Shown in pieces: positions 10,489 to 23,856 of a stretch of 64,000 nt of DNA. The first letter of the stretch is position 1. Each line of letters opens with the position of its first letter. The notes under the pieces were generated by a model. That model was not told where the DNA came from and ran no database searches. It was given only the letters and a program-made list of their open reading frames with translations. Both the position numbers and the translations under genes were made by a program. The stretch comes from Iris pallida (lineage: Eukaryota; Streptophyta; Magnoliopsida; Asparagales; Iridaceae), in assembly GCA_029216955.1 (NCBI GenBank), contig JANAVB010031417.1, positions 21,835,938 to 21,899,937 of the forward strand, read 5' to 3'.

Positions 10489-12924
10489 ATGCCGAAGACC
10501 AACCAGCATCAGAAGCAAACTTCCAGAATCAAAAATTCGGACACCTATGCCAATGAAGTGAGTACTTTCATGTACACTCAAGGGACAAAACATTTGAAGA
10601 ACCGGAACCATGTTCCGAATGTTGTCAAAGAACACATCCCTCGGACTTCTTCTCGTCCCGTTGTTGTTCCCGATCTCCGAGAACACCTCAAGCAAAAACG
10701 GGACAACATCTCAACACCTCCAGTGCAACCACTTGGACATCATTGTAATCATAAAGTGGTCATCAAGTGTTGTTGTCAGACAACAAGACGATCTGTCTTT
10801 GATCGTCTGAACTTCACAAACTCTGAACCTATGTCGGAAGATGAAGACGAAGTTTTGTACGCTTCTGTCAACATGACTTCCAGAGACATTGGGGGTAGGA
10901 AATGCTCCAAGCATGGCAAGCCTCGCAGACCAAGCCAGCGATATTTGGATCTACTCCAAGAATCTTCTGAAGGAGTGTTCCAACATACCCGATCCCGAAG
11001 CCGAGACACAATCGGTCAAAGGAATCTTCAAGATCCTTCCGGTCATCTTCTTCTTTCTCACTCAGGAGATGATTCTTTCTCCGACTACGATGCATACTGC
11101 GAAAGTTCGGAACAGACAGTGTCCTCCACTGTACCTAGAGAAGTGACAGCTTATGTTGTCACTAAAGATCCCGATGCTTCCAGTTCAGCAAGTCAAAAAC
11201 AGCGAATAGCTGCGCTAGAAGACAAGTTGAAGACCATGGCTGAAATGGTTGTAAGTATGTATTCCATCATTGTGGCCCAGCATATGGTACCACCGACCGT
11301 ACCTCCTACAAATCCTGAAATCATAGCATCGTCGGTGCCTGTCAATGCAGGACTGGGGGTAGCATCTCCTCAATTACCTCCTGTACAAATTCAACCCACT
11401 CCTAGTCAGTCAGGTGCTGGGGGTAGTGCTTATTACGCTATTCCTTCCCCTAACACGGTGATTCAGCCTGCTCCTTCTACATCAGTAGAAGATGCCAATG
11501 AAGCTGTCAAGCTCCTGCGCACTCAGTTCGAGGCCTTCAAAGAGAAGGACAACTTGCAGAGGTTGGGGATCAAGCAACCTTACCCAGTTGAATGGAAGGA
11601 AGTTCCATTTCCTCCGAAGTACAAGATTCTAACAATCTCGCTGTTTGATGGCAGCACTTCTCCTAGTCAGTTCATTAACCACTTCGAGGTTATGACTGTC
11701 TAACTTCAACCAAATGACGCTCTTCTTACCAGAGTATTCGTCGGTTGTTTAGCCGGCGTAGCATACGATTGATACAGAAGCTTGCCCGATGGTTGCATCA
11801 CCTCCTTCTCTGGCCTAAAACAAATTTTTTTGGAACGATTCTATGAGGGGATCAATGACATGACCATGTCAGCCCTCAATAAAATCAAACAAAGACACAA
11901 TGAAACTGCTGAGAGTTTCATTGAAAGGTTCCGTCGGGAAGCTTTGAAAATGCCTACTGGAACTCCGGCCGCTGACACCATAGACACCTGCAAGGCAAAT
12001 CTTTTGCCTATTATCAGCATGTGGACAGGATCTACTCAGTTCCAAGATTGGCCATCCTTCATTGTTAACACTAAAGCAGCTGAAGTTAGCGCCGACAAAT
12101 TCAAGCAGCTAGGGGTACAAATGTCTAACCCCGACCGGGATGAACATCAGACATCGGGTGGTGGTAATCGCCAGAACAACCGCAAGGAAAAGAAAACTTT
12201 GAATATCAATTTGAAGAACAAAGAATCTCTGGCAGTTAACGTAGCTCCACCTACGTCTGCTTCTACTCCTTCAGTACCTCCATCGAGGAAACCTCGTCCG
12301 AAAGTAGAGTACTCTTTTGACGAGAATGACACTGTGAGCATCTTTCATTGCTTAATTAAAAGCAATAAGCTCCAGCTCCCAGACCCGAAGAAGCCTGATG
12401 AAGTTGGTAAGACTGATCATCCTAAGTACTGTATTTATCACAGGTTCATTGGACATCCTACTCGAGCATGTTATGTGCTCAAAGGCAAAATTCAAGAGCT
12501 GGTCAACGCTGGTGTTGTCACTTTGCAGCAAGACGAGAAGACTGTTACCGCAAATATGGTCTCAGTTCAATTCGGTGACTTCCCGTCCCAGATGGTACAG
12601 CATGGTGTCATTCCTATCCCCAAAGCTACTTTTGAGATCGAGAATCCCCCTCCTCCACGAAGTGAAGGTCTCGTCCCCTTGTCTCTTGACAATGGCGAGA
12701 TTATGTGGATTCATCCGAATCTTGCTTCAGAGTTCGAACTTCTCTCTTCCTCCAAGAAGAAAGACCGTTCCAAGGGCAAGACAAAGATTTGCAATATGGT
12801 GTCTTTTGACCCCATAGTTGACGAGAAAATCTTGCTGGGCACCAGATCAGGGAAAGCCTATCTAAAGGATTACCCCGAAGCTCAGGAGAATCCTGTTTCT
12901 TCTTCTGAGCCTGCTCCGGTGTAG
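10489..12924 (+). pseudogene. gag of element D
   Basis: Same frame as the end of the leader. A coiled-coil-prone segment (near 11200) precedes the gag core, which runs from ISLFDGSTSPSQFINHFE (near 11640) through FLERFYEGINDMTMSALNKI and TAESFIERFRREALKMP. In-frame stops interrupt it at 11701-11703 (TAA) and 11770-11772 (TGA). A Cys/His segment, CIYHRFIGHPTRAC near 12430, matches the zinc-finger-like motif of Tat gags in place of the usual CCHC knuckle. TAG at 12922-12924 ends the frame and the reading continues in frame to protease. It would form the virus-like particle. Confidence 0.82.
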
Positions 12925-13611
12925 CCTGCTTCTACTGAGGATATTCCTACTGCATCCTCACCGGTTGTAGAGTCTACTCCTTCCAAGCCGACAGTTTCTG
13001 ACAAAGGCAAACAACAAGTCTGCTTCGACAAACCTTTGAAGAAGTCATCTCCGTCCGGACTTGAAAAGCCTTACAACTTTGATATCTTGGCTCAGTTAGC
13101 CAATACACCGGCCCGACTGTCCATCTTCGAGCTCTTGCGCCTCTCCAAAGAGACTCGGAAAACTCTGAGTGAGGCTCTCATGCAGGCAGAAACCTGTCTA
13201 GCCCTTCTAAAGAAGCCGAAAGCAGAGCCAGTCTCTTGCCTCCATTGTCATAGTGTACTGGAGTTAATTCCAAACATAACTTTCACACAGGATGACATGC
13301 TAATGGAAGATAACAGGCACGGCCGTCCTCTCTACTATATAGGATATATCGACTCGATAAAAGTCGATCGTATTCTGATTGATCCAGGGTCTGCTCTCAG
13401 CATCATGCCAAAGACAATGTTGGATGCATTGAAGATCCCAGTGCATAGTCTTTCCAGTACAATCACCACCATTTTTGGGTTCAACCAAGGAAGGAGTGAG
13501 CCTCTGGGCAAGATTCGCCTAAAACTCCAAATAGGCAGTCTTCGCACAAAGGTGACCTTCTACATCATTGACAACCAACAATACTTTATTAGGAAGACCA
13601 TTCCTGCATGA
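12925..13611 (+). pseudogene. aspartic protease region of element D
   Basis: In frame with gag after a TAG. The protease is recognised by GRPLYYIGYIDSIKVDRILI followed by DPGSALSIMP near 13380. DPGSA as the active-site form is usual in Tat-lineage elements, where other gypsy families have DTG or DSG. The segment continues TFYIIDNQQ and then loses frame: the correct reading (LLGRPFLHEHNIVPS) is in the next frame from about 13585, so a one-base indel lies at about 13570-13610. Confidence 0.82.
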
Positions 13612-16257
13612 GCATAACATTGTTCCTTCGACTCTCCATCAATGTTTCAAATACGTTGATGACAATGGAGAGGTACAAAAGGAGGTTGCTGATCTCTATC
13701 CTTTCAAAGGCGTCGAAGCATACTGCAATAATGCTCGTATGTACAAGGATGAGTTCATGAAGGTAGTGCTATCTTTGGACACTGAAGAAGAGCAAGAAAC
13801 AGTGCCTAATTATACCCTTATCATACCTGTCAAAGGGCGTGTTTCTCGTCCACAGTCTTCCAAGCCAGTGGCTATTCACTTGCCAGTTCAGAAGCAACCA
13901 ACTGATGATGATCAAGATCAAAGGGAGCTCACCTCTTCTGAACCACTTGTTATAGACTTACGTCGTAATAAGGAAAAAAGGCAGCTCACCTCTTCTGAGC
14001 CACTTGTTATTGATTTATCTCATAACAAGGATAAAAGGGAGCTCACCTCCTCTGAGCCGCTTGTTATCGACCTTCGTCGTAACAAGGCCAATCTTCCTCC
14101 ACGTTCTTCTTCTCCCCCTCTTGTAATCAATCTGACCAAGCCTGCTAAGGCTAAAGGTCCTGCTGTAAATACAGATGTACAAATCAATAAAAAAGCATCT
14201 ACTTTCCAGTATACTGATGTCATTTATCATGCTAAGTGCTATTTGGATATGTTTGATAGCTTTCAATCATTTACAATGAGAGTTGTGCAATCTCTTCAAA
14301 CAGAAGTCTTACTCGAACATCCCAAGGATTTATATCGTATTGTTCTCGCTCGAAAGAAAGGCGAAAGTCCAATACTCTTTAGTAAAGAACCGGAACAACA
14401 ATTCAGCTATACGGATGATATCAAAAGTGACGATACGGGTCATCTTCAATTCCGTCGTTACAGTCAACAATCAAAAGACATCATCCGAAAGATGGGTTAT
14501 GACTTCAAGAGTGGCCTCAACTACGGTAAGGGTAGAAGAACTCCTCTCCGTACGGCTGTTCCGAAAGGAAAATCAGAGATGTACTACAGCAGGACCAAAA
14601 GAGGTCTTGGATATGCTTTACCTCCGGTATTATCTCCAGCAGCTTCTGAATCCGATAGTGAAGAACGCTCTAATTCTTCTGATTCCAGATCATGGGATTC
14701 TGACACCAGCATCGGTCAAGTTCATCGATTGACTGTATCTTCTAACATGGTCTCCATCGAACTTCCAAAAGGCTATGACGAGGATGTTGAAGAAAATCCT
14801 GAAACAGATCCTTGGGCTCAACGAATGGATACCCAATGGGAACTCCGATTCGAACAACGAGAACCTCCTACTGAAGATCAATTAGTTCAAGTTGATGTAG
14901 GAGGGTCACCTCGTCCAATATTCATCAGCAAGAACCTTCCAGAGACAGATAAGCAGGAATTAATTCTTCTTATTAAAGAATACATTAATGTCTTTGCCTG
15001 GAGCTATGAAGATATGCCAGGTCTAGATCCTAAAGTTGCTACTCACAAATTGAACATCTTGTCGAATGCAAAACCGGTCAAACAGCAACAACGGCGCTTC
15101 AAGCCAGAAATAATGGATGCAATCGACGATGAAGTCAAGAAGCTCATCGTTTGTAGTTTTATTCGAGAAGAGCAGCATCCTGATTGGGTAGCCAATGTTG
15201 TCCCAGTTCTAAAGAAAACCGGCAAAGTTGGAGTCTGCATCGACTTTCGGGATCTTAATGAAGCCTGTCCAAAAGATGAATTTCCTCTTCCTATCACGGA
15301 CGTCATGATCGACAACACCTGTGGGTTTGAAAGAATATCTTTCATGGATGGATTCTCTGGATACAATCAGATTCGGATGCATCCTGAAGATGAAAAGCAT
15401 ACTTCTTTTCGCACTCCTCGCGGAGTCTACTGCTATACTGTAATGCCATTTGGTCTCAAGAACGCTGGTGCAACTTACCAACGAGCCATGAGTACCATCT
15501 TTCGAGATCATCTGCGCAAGACTGTCGAATGCTACGTTGACGATATTGCTGTCAAAAGTCGTCTAAAGGAAGATCACATCCAAGACTTGAGAACTATCTT
15601 CAATCTCATGCGCCAACATCAACTCAAAATGAATCCCACCAAGTCATTCTTGGGTGTCTCTAGTGGCAAATTTCTTGGCTTCGTCATTACCTCTAAGGGT
15701 ATAAACGTGGATCCCGAGAAGATCAAAGCCATTCAAGAGATGCGTCCTCCACGCAACCTAAAAGAGCTACGAGGATTCCAAGGTCGACTTGCGTACATCA
15801 GGAGATTCATTTCGAATTTGTCTGGACGCTGCAGACCATTTACTCAACTAATGAAGAAGGGTGTTTCTTTCATTTGGACCGAAGAATGTCAACGAGCATT
15901 TGACGACATAAAGCGGTATCTCATGAACCCACCAGTCTTGGTGCCACCAATCTCCGGCATACCATTCTTAATGTATGTCCGTGCTATGGATCATTCATTA
16001 GGTGCTTTACTTGCCCAAAAAAACAAAGAAGGCCATGAACAAGCCATCTACTACCTCAGTCGTACTATGATTGGTGCTGAACACCGTTATAGTCCGGTCG
16101 AAAAGGAATGCCTAGCTCTTATGTTTGCTGTTCAGAAGACTCGGCATTACATCATTGGCCAAACTATTCATGTCATATCTCGAGTTAATCCTCTTCGGGT
16201 ACTGATGAAGAAGCCTAGCACACTCAATTCTAGGCTGGCTACATGGGCCATTCTGCT
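13568..16257 (+). pseudogene. protease end, G-patch-like segment, RT and RNase H of element D
   Basis: Open from 13568 until element B interrupts it at 16257. It starts with the protease tail (LLGRPFLHEHN). Next comes a spacer with three 19-residue repeats (13922-14092, core LTSSEPLVIDL), then a G-patch-like stretch near 14490 (MGYDFKSGLNYGKG and GLGYAL). RT has VCIDFRDLNEACPKDEFPLP near 15232 and YVDD at 15533-15544. RNase H follows from about 15960. The frame reaches ATW-AILL and is cut after codon CTG-CT, resuming at 26239. The few shadow codons after 16257 belong to element B. Confidence 0.88.
13922..14092 (+). repeat. 57-bp tandem repeat, three in-frame units
   Basis: Units start at 13922, 13979 and 14036. 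Each encodes R(E/Q)LTSSEPLVIDL plus RRNK or SHNK and joining residues, and a degenerate fourth (SSPPLVINL) follows. They lie in the linker between protease and RT of element D. The period is a multiple of three, so the repeats lengthen the protein without breaking frame. Confidence 0.85.
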
Positions 16258-16599
16258 TGTCATGCCCCAGAACCAGAATACTGGAGAGCGGGGGCAGACA
16301 CAGCCAGCTATGTATATTGAAATGGAAACTACCTCGATATACGGTCACGACTGTCTATAAATATGAGGGTTTACTACAAGCCAACAGTCTCTTATGGTCA
16401 TGAACAAGCCTAATGTCTCAATCTCAAGCAAGTAATATAATTACAAGATGTTTGACCACCAAATATACAATAAAAGGCGTCCCAAATATTACATATCAGC
16501 TGATCATGAAGCTAGTCGTACAAAATGCTAGGACTAGCAAGAGTTAAGTCATACATGATCAACCCTAGGATTTGTTAATCATGTTTACAGCCCGTAGGC
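16258..16599 (-). repeat. solo LTR B, 3'-terminal segment
   Basis: The first 342 bp (plus-strand view), matching E's LTR from 36087 to about 36428. It ends with TAGGC (16595-16599), the target duplicated by C. It contains a short inverted CCAG/CTGG stem close to the LTR end. No gene is present. Confidence 0.85.
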
Positions 16600-18969
16600 T
16601 GTCACGCCCCGCTCCCGTAGGAGCGATCGTCCTCGCTAAGGCGTGATGCCGCACGAGCCTAGATTGCGCTCGTGCATGGCGGGTTCCATAACGGCCGATT
16701 ACAGCGGCTGCGACGGGGTCGTCGAAGAGAAGTCCCGTGCCGAGACATTGAATATATTGCAGCGGAATTTAAAGAACACATGAACACAAGTATTTCAAAG
16801 AAAGCTCTTTTATTGATATTGAATTCAAGGATTACATTGTGGGCGCAAGGCCAATTACAAGTCTCTCAAGTCTCACTTTTCTCTCATTTTACAAGTCACT
16901 CTGCTTTCCTCTCATCTCTCGATACAAAACTTGATTCCAGCGGAAGCTTCGGAAGGCGATGTCCATACATTACGTCCTGTATAAGTCTTCAGATCACGCG
17001 ACCGCACGCTTCGACTCGCCAAGGAACTCCGTGCCTCGACGCATCCAAGCGAGCTCCGTGCCACGAGCTTCTACCTGTGCCTGCACATGAAACACTGTGT
17101 GGGTGTCAGTACCACTGTACTGGTGGAGTGAGCTTCTCGCCCACCCATACAAAACCTACACGTTTCATTTACTTTGTGTAACATAAACCCTCTTTCGATT
17201 GTCTTTCTATTCTTGCCTTAGGATCAGTTTAGGACCGGCGCCTTAGCGCAACTTGTGTATCAGAACCATCCCGTGCTTGCAATGTCAACGTTAACTCATA
17301 CTTTGTCGCTAGACCCCTTCTCGTGCCAACAACGTTAACCTATCAAGTCGTGTTTGCCTTACGGCCATAATCGGAGACGCAGCTACACGAAAGACTCCAT
17401 TTCCTTGTCTCTAGACCTTTCTCGTGCTTGTATTATCGACGCACTGACTTATACTTATCTTTTGTGCCAAACTCTGGGACGTAACGACTTGGTCGTGCCA
17501 TACTCGATTCGTGCTTCAATATCACCGAGGCAGTACCTCCTCGCTTAGTCTCGCATACACTTGTGTTGTGACAACGCGACCGTGCTTCATAACTCAACGT
17601 AACTCCACACAACATGCCCTACGGCCCTTTTTGACTTAACTCGCAACTTAAAAGTCGACGCCACATCTCGTGCCGAAGCACGTCGCCTTTGCTGTAGCTA
17701 AATCTTAGGCTCCGACATTGTGTCTTTTTAACTCATACATATTCAACTCAATCCAAAGGCACGCACACGGATTGCCGCCCGTGCCGACACAAAACTTACC
17801 ATATTAGTTGAAAACAACATTTATTATTAAGTGTTTGTTATGGGATTGGCCTAACCAGCCGCCTTGGACGTAGCCTGGTACTCGGGATCCTTGCACCGCA
17901 GGTTACGATCCCCGATGCAAGTCCCCGACATACCGATCGCCTAACCAGCGTTGCCTATTACCCAGCTCGGCTACAACTTGTTTCTTCCTAGGCCGAGACG
18001 GTCCCGTGGCCGCGGGTCTCCGCTCGAAGAAACCACCCCTTGTCGACAAGTGTCCAAGTTCATAAGGGTTACATGGAGTGTTTTAGGATACAGTTTGGGC
18101 TTGTTATGTGATCAATTCATTTACTTGGTTGTTTTAACTCTTTCCCTTTTTCATACTTCCTTTGCAGAGCCCCTAACCAGGGTTGCCTCGGCGACTAACC
18201 ATCGCTTAGACTTAACGTTCTTTGAACTCAGGGAACGGCTACTGCATAGCCTTCCAACTTAACTTGAACATAACATGTTTCCTTGAGTGTCGACCGACCG
18301 TGGATAACTTTCCACTGAACCAACCGTGGCTCGTGCCTCTAAACCGACTCGTGTTCTATGCAACGTTATCGCCCAAGTCATACTTCATATGACGGGCCTT
18401 GGAATCGTGGGACTGTTTAACTTGACAACCGCAGAATGAGCGGGACAGCACGTAGAATAACTTAGGTCGACCGACATAACTTTGCCTAACTCACACAAGC
18501 CTACAACTTAACCCAAGGGACGAGCAAAGGCTATGCCAAGCCTTGCGGGACCGGACCGTACATGCTTTGGCAAGCATTTGTGCGGGCGACGCCTATGACT
18601 TAGGCTAACTCTCAACTTTTGCACCGAAGACCAACTTTCCTTCTCCCAAGCCACGGGACGAAGGACCGAGTGTCATTTTCAAAGCACGCCGTGCACCAAC
18701 TCTAAGCCGACCGTGGGACGTTTTCCATGTTCTAACTCATTTTGACCCGTCGGGATTATTCCCTTAGCTATGTGGATGCGTAGCTTTTATTATCAAGCCT
18801 AACTTGTGCAAGTTGAAAACACGATTTATTATGTGAAGGCAAAGATGAGGAGAGTTCACCGAAACTACCCCACCTGAGCGATGTCTCCGAGCAAGCCGTT
18901 GCAAGGCTAAGACCGAACGCCGTCGGCGTTTTGATTCCTCCGATTGACTTTGCGGGACGGGGCACTACA
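16600..18969 (-). repeat. 3' LTR of element C (2370 bp)
   Basis: Plus-strand view: TGTCACGCCCCG at the start and GGGGCACTACA at the end. In element orientation it begins TGTAGTGCCCCGTCCC and ends GGGGCGTGACA. A perfect 6-bp stem hairpin with a TACG loop (16610-16625) lies 10 nt from the end. Several chance open frames inside are not coding. Confidence 0.92.
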
Positions 18970-21465
18970 ACATACACCACTCAGAACAAGTCTCGTCCTC
19001 GAGACTTTCCTGAGGGCAAGTCATCCTACCATTTCTATGGCCAAGACTTAATCGTACACATTTCGCCTACGCGTTCCTTCGATTCCGAGCCACGCTCGCA
19101 CTATTATCAATCTTTACTTCAACACGATTTCAAGATCTCGACACACTCCCACATTTCAAGCCTTGCTTGAACTCGCCGCATCACTTGGCTGGATCGTGCA
19201 CGCATTCCAAGCGTCCCTAAAATACATGCATTCAGCCAAGCCGCATGATAGAAAATTTGTCATTCTCACTCGAGTCGCATCGTGCACATACCCAGGCGTC
19301 CCTGAAATATATGCATGTCAGCCGAATCTCGTGAGCAGGGTTTTCTACATTCGTGATTCACGCTATCCATCCATGCCAATCCTCAAGATCAATCCTTCGA
19401 CTGATAACTCATGAAACATGGCGTCTCGCCTAACCGCTAGGCCATTTCTTTTCGAGGCTAAGTCAATGTCAGGATTGGAATCATAGTTCCCCAACAATAA
19501 TGCCAACACTGACCCCTATCCTAGGGTCAAACCAGAGTCGATCATATGGGGTCTTCTACCCAAGCTCGTGTCACTCAAATTTCTAAACATCAAGCACGAT
19601 CACCTAATTCGTATTATGGCACGCATTGTGTATATTCAAATTTCTTCAATTCACCAATTCTAACCAATTCATGTATTCGATCACGAGGTCGTCTCGCTCG
19701 ACAATACGTTGCGCCCCAATCTCACGCGAGTCCGATTATCCACGGCGGTTCATGAATCACCACGCAACGCTCCCGCGGAATAATCATTCTCATCGGGGCG
19801 TAACTCTTGTTTGAGTTTAGACTCATTCATTCTCGATACGCGGATTGGACCTACTCAATCCTCAAGTTCAATCGACAAGCACACCAATTCAATCTCGAGT
19901 CTAACTTCGTGTCAAGCCACAAGTCAAAGCACAATCTGTCGCACCGTACAAGTTCGACCACTCCCGCTGTATGAATCACCATACCAGCGCTCACGCAGAG
20001 TGATCGCCCTAATCGGTGTGACGCATGTGCGAGGCTGGAGTAGCGCTCGCATAAGACAAGAACATCAACATTGTGGTTGTAGACGAAGCAAATCCAAACA
20101 TTCCAGTTTTCATCCAAGCCAAGTTCGATAGTTCGATCGTCATTCGTTCAACTTAGAAAGTCCTCGAGCCAAGTCTATCCTTTTCTCGACACATTTTTTA
20201 ATATTTCAAGTATAGCGTCCAACGGAACAATGACATTTGCACGACCGTCATTCGCCGAGTCAGAGTGCCCCCGAGTTATCGCATATCGATCTTTGATACG
20301 CCTCAATACCATCGACGATATGCGTAACCTGACGATCTTCCTTTGCAACCAATTTCGAGTCGTGCGTTGATGCTGTTGTCCGAGTTGGATATTCCTCAAT
20401 TTTCTCAATACTCAAGATCAAGTTCAGTCGCTTTTCCTCAAGCTCGTTTCAAGATCATTATTCAAAACTCAAGTCGCATTTCAGTTGTATCAATCCGATA
20501 TCGCACGTACGATCCTCTAAGTTTCCTCGATCAAGACCATTTATTTTCATTCATCGTTCCGAATCGTTTTCTAACTCGCATTGCTCATTCACAAGTTGTC
20601 CGAACGAAATGCTCGTTCGGGACATTCGAAGTCACGACCAACTAAGCGTGACGCATTCTAACGCTTTGCGCGATCGCATCGCCTTGCCGACATACTCGTA
20701 ATCCTCAATATTCACTCGAACAATTTCCAAGACAAACCATACACCACTCGGACTCGAGCCACTCGACTAATCGTCGACACTCATTCTTATTCTTCTCCGA
20801 ACCTATCACATACACCACTCGGATTCAAGCCATAAGATCTAGTCCTCAGTCACGTTCGCGTCATGCGCTAAGATATCCTTCAGATTCGTTCGACGAATCG
20901 CTAACGTAGTCGCTAGCGTCGTATCGACGCACTAAGTCGTTCGCACTATTTCCTCAAAATCCAAATCAATCTTCCGTGTACGCCTAAGCGTTAGTCCGAT
21001 AGCGTTCCTATCGATAGACACTCTAAGTGCATCTCCGTTCCCGACCGAACGATACTTAATATCGCTCGCGACTCGTTTGCACCAAAAGGTCGAGGTGCGC
21101 GACGCGAAACACAACTTAGCCAAAAGGCCGTGTGCATAGCCATCCTGTGCGGACTATATTCCGAGTTAGCATGCTCACATGCTAAGGTCAATATTGGACT
21201 AATTAGGCATGCGCGTGACTTGCTAACATTGGCACCCACTTTCTATCGAGTCAACTTTTGCAACATTCGGCACAAAGGCCCTATCGACGCATTTGGCAAC
21301 GGCCAACCGATGCGTTAGGTTGAACGCTTGTACGAGCTTTCGAAAATATTTAGACTTATTGTATGGACATGCCGAGAAACAATCGAGAGAGAGCGCGCAC
21401 TTCTTTTTCCAATGACGAGCTTTCAAAACTGATAGTTCGATTTGAAGTCCAAGGACGTAAAGCCG
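18970..21465 (-). other. internal non-coding region of element C
   Basis: About 2.5 kb with no ORF longer than about 110 codons and no gag or pol motif on either strand. The plus strand is rich in TCG, ACTCG and CAAG words. Two degenerate internal duplications are visible: around CGTCCCTAAAATACATGC (about 19210) and its relative near 19290, and a pair beginning ATGAATCACCA near 19751 and 19972. The conserved TCGAGGACGAGACTT box (minus strand, 19002-18988) lies at its 3' end. Confidence 0.8.
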
Positions 21466-21478
21466 TGCTCTGATACCA
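21466..21478 (-). promoter_or_regulatory. primer binding site of element C (initiator tRNA-Met type)
   Basis: On the minus strand TGGTATCAGAGCA begins three bases after the end of the 5' LTR (21482). This is the classic plant retrotransposon PBS complementary to the 3' end of initiator methionine tRNA, and it fixes the orientation of C. Confidence 0.9.
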
Positions 21479-21481
21479 TTA

Positions 21482-23851
21482 TGTCACGCCCCGCTCCCGT
21501 AGGAGTGATCGTCCTCGCTAAGGCGTGATGCCGCACGAGCCTAGATTGCGCTCGTGCAAGGCGGGTTCCATAACGGCCGATTACAGCGGCTGCGACGGGG
21601 TCGTCGCAGAGAAGTCCCGTGCCGAGACATTGAATATATTGCAGCGGAATTTAAAGAACACATGAACACAAGTATTTCAAAGAAAGCTCTTTTATTGATA
21701 TTGAATTCAAGGATTACATTGTGGGCGCAAGGCCAATTACAAGTCTCTCAAGTCTCACTTTTCTCTCATTTTACAAGTCACTCTGCTTTCCTCTCATCTC
21801 TCGATACAAAACTTGATTCCAGCGGAAGCTTCGGAAGGCGATGTCTATACATTACGTCCTGTATAAGTCTTCAGATCATGCGACCGCACGCTTCGACTCG
21901 CCAAGGAACTCCGTGCCTCGACGCATCCAAGCGAGCTCCGTGCCACGAGCTTCTACCTGTGCCTGCACATGAAACACTGTGTGGGTGTCAGTACCACTGT
22001 ACTGGTGGAGTGAGCTTCTCGCCCACCCATACAAAACCTACACGTTTCATTTACTTTGTGTAACATAAACCCTCTTTCGATTGTCTTTCTATTCTTGCCT
22101 TAGGATCAGTTTAGGACCGGCGCCTTAGCGTAACTTGTGTATCAGAACCATCCCGTGCTTGCAATGTCAACGTTAACTCATACTTTGTCGCTAGACCCCT
22201 TCTCGTGCCAACAACGTTAACCTATCAAGTCGTGTTTGCCTTACGGCCATAATCGGAGACGCAGCTACACGAAAGACTCCATTTCCTTGTCTCTAGACCT
22301 TTCTCGTGCTTGTATTGTCGACGCACTGACTTATACTTATCTTTTGTGCCAAACTCTGGGACGTAACGACTTGGTCGTGCCATACTCGATTCGTGCTTCA
22401 ATATCACCGAGGCAGTACCTCCTCGCTTAGTCTCGCATACACTTGTGTTGTGACAACGCGACCGTGCTTCATAACTCAACGTAACTCCACACAACATGCC
22501 CTACGGCCCTTTTTGACTTAACTCGCAACTTAAAAGTCGACGCCACATCTCGTGCCGAAGCACGTCGCCTTTGCTGTAGCTAAATCTTAGGCTCCGACAT
22601 TGTGTCTTTTTAACTCATACATATTCAACTCAATCCAAAGGCACGCACACGGATTGCCGCCCGTGCCGACACAAAACTTACCATATTAGTTGAAAACAAC
22701 ATTTATTATTAAGTGTTTGTTATGGGATTGGCCTAACCAGCCGCCTTGGACGTAGCCTGGTACTCGGGATCCTTGCACCGCAGGTTGCGATCCCCGATGC
22801 AAGTCCCCGACATACCGATCGCCTAACCAGCGTTGCCTATTACCCAGCTCGGCTACAACTTGTTTCTTCCTAGGCCGAGACGGTCCCGTGGCCGCGGGTC
22901 TCCGCTCGAAGAAACCACCCCTTGTCGACAAGTGTCCAAGTTCATAAGGGTTACATGGAGTGTTTTAGGATACAGTTTGGGCTTGTTATGTGATCAATTC
23001 ATTTACTTGGTTGTTTTAACTCTTTCCCTTTTTTATACTTCCTTTGCAGAGCCCCTAACCAGGGTTGCCTCGGCGACTAACCATCGCTTAGACTTAACGT
23101 TCTTTGAACTCAGGGAACGGCTACTGCATAGCCTTCCAACTTAACTTGAACATAACATGTTTCCTTGAGTGTCGACCGACCGTGGATAACTTTCCACTGA
23201 ACCAACCGTGGCTCGTGCCTCTAAACCGACTCGTGTTCTATGCAACGTTATCGCCCAAGTCATACTTCATATGACGGGCCTTGGAATCGTGGGACTGTTT
23301 AACTTGACAACCGCAGAATGAGCGGGACAGCACGTAGAATAACTTAGGTCGACCGACATAACTTTGCCTAACTCACACAAGCCTACAACTTAACCCAAGG
23401 GACGAGCAAAGGCTATGCCAAGCCTTGCGGGACCGGACCGTACATGCTTTGGCAAGCATTTGTGCGGGCGACGCCTATGACTTAGGCTAACTCTCAACTT
23501 TTGCACCGAAGACCAACTTTCCTTCTCCCAAGCCACGGGACGAAGGACCGAGTGTCATTTTCAAAGCACGACGTGCACCAACTCTAAGCCGACCGTGGGA
23601 CGTTTTCCATGTTCTAACTCATTTTGACCCGTCGGGATTATTCCCTTAGCTATGTGGATGCGTAGCTTTTATTATCAAGCCTAACTTGTGCAAGTTGAAA
23701 ACACGATTTATTATGTGAAGGCAAAGATGAGGAGAGTTCACCGAAACTACCCCACCTGAGCGATGTCTCCGAGCAAGCCGTTGCAAGGCTAAGACCGAAC
23801 GCCGTCGGCGTTTCGATTCCTCCGATTGACTTTGCGGGACGGGGCACTACA
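21482..23851 (-). repeat. 5' LTR of element C (2370 bp)
   Basis: Near-identical to 16600-18969 with about 11 substitutions, followed by the TSD TAGGC at 23852-23856. One substitution (21506) breaks a base pair in the TACG-loop hairpin that is intact in the other copy. Confidence 0.92.
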
Positions 23852-23856
23852 TAGGC

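Larger units (their letters stand above)
16600..23851 (-). mobile_element. Element C: non-autonomous LTR retrotransposon (LARD-like)
   Basis: Two LTRs of exactly 2370 bp flank a 2.5-kb internal region without a recognisable coding sequence; the TSD is TAGGC. Orientation is minus, because the PBS lies next to the right-hand LTR. LTR start, LTR end and the box 18 bp before the LTR all resemble element A, so C probably borrowed proteins from an A-like chromovirus. By hand count the LTRs differ at about 11 positions (about 0.5%), making it the youngest insertion here. Confidence 0.9.

Noticed and set aside
16672..17181. 169-codon frame, repeated at 21554-22063
   Set aside because: It is inside the two LTRs of element C, has no domain, and is conserved only because the LTRs are near-identical.
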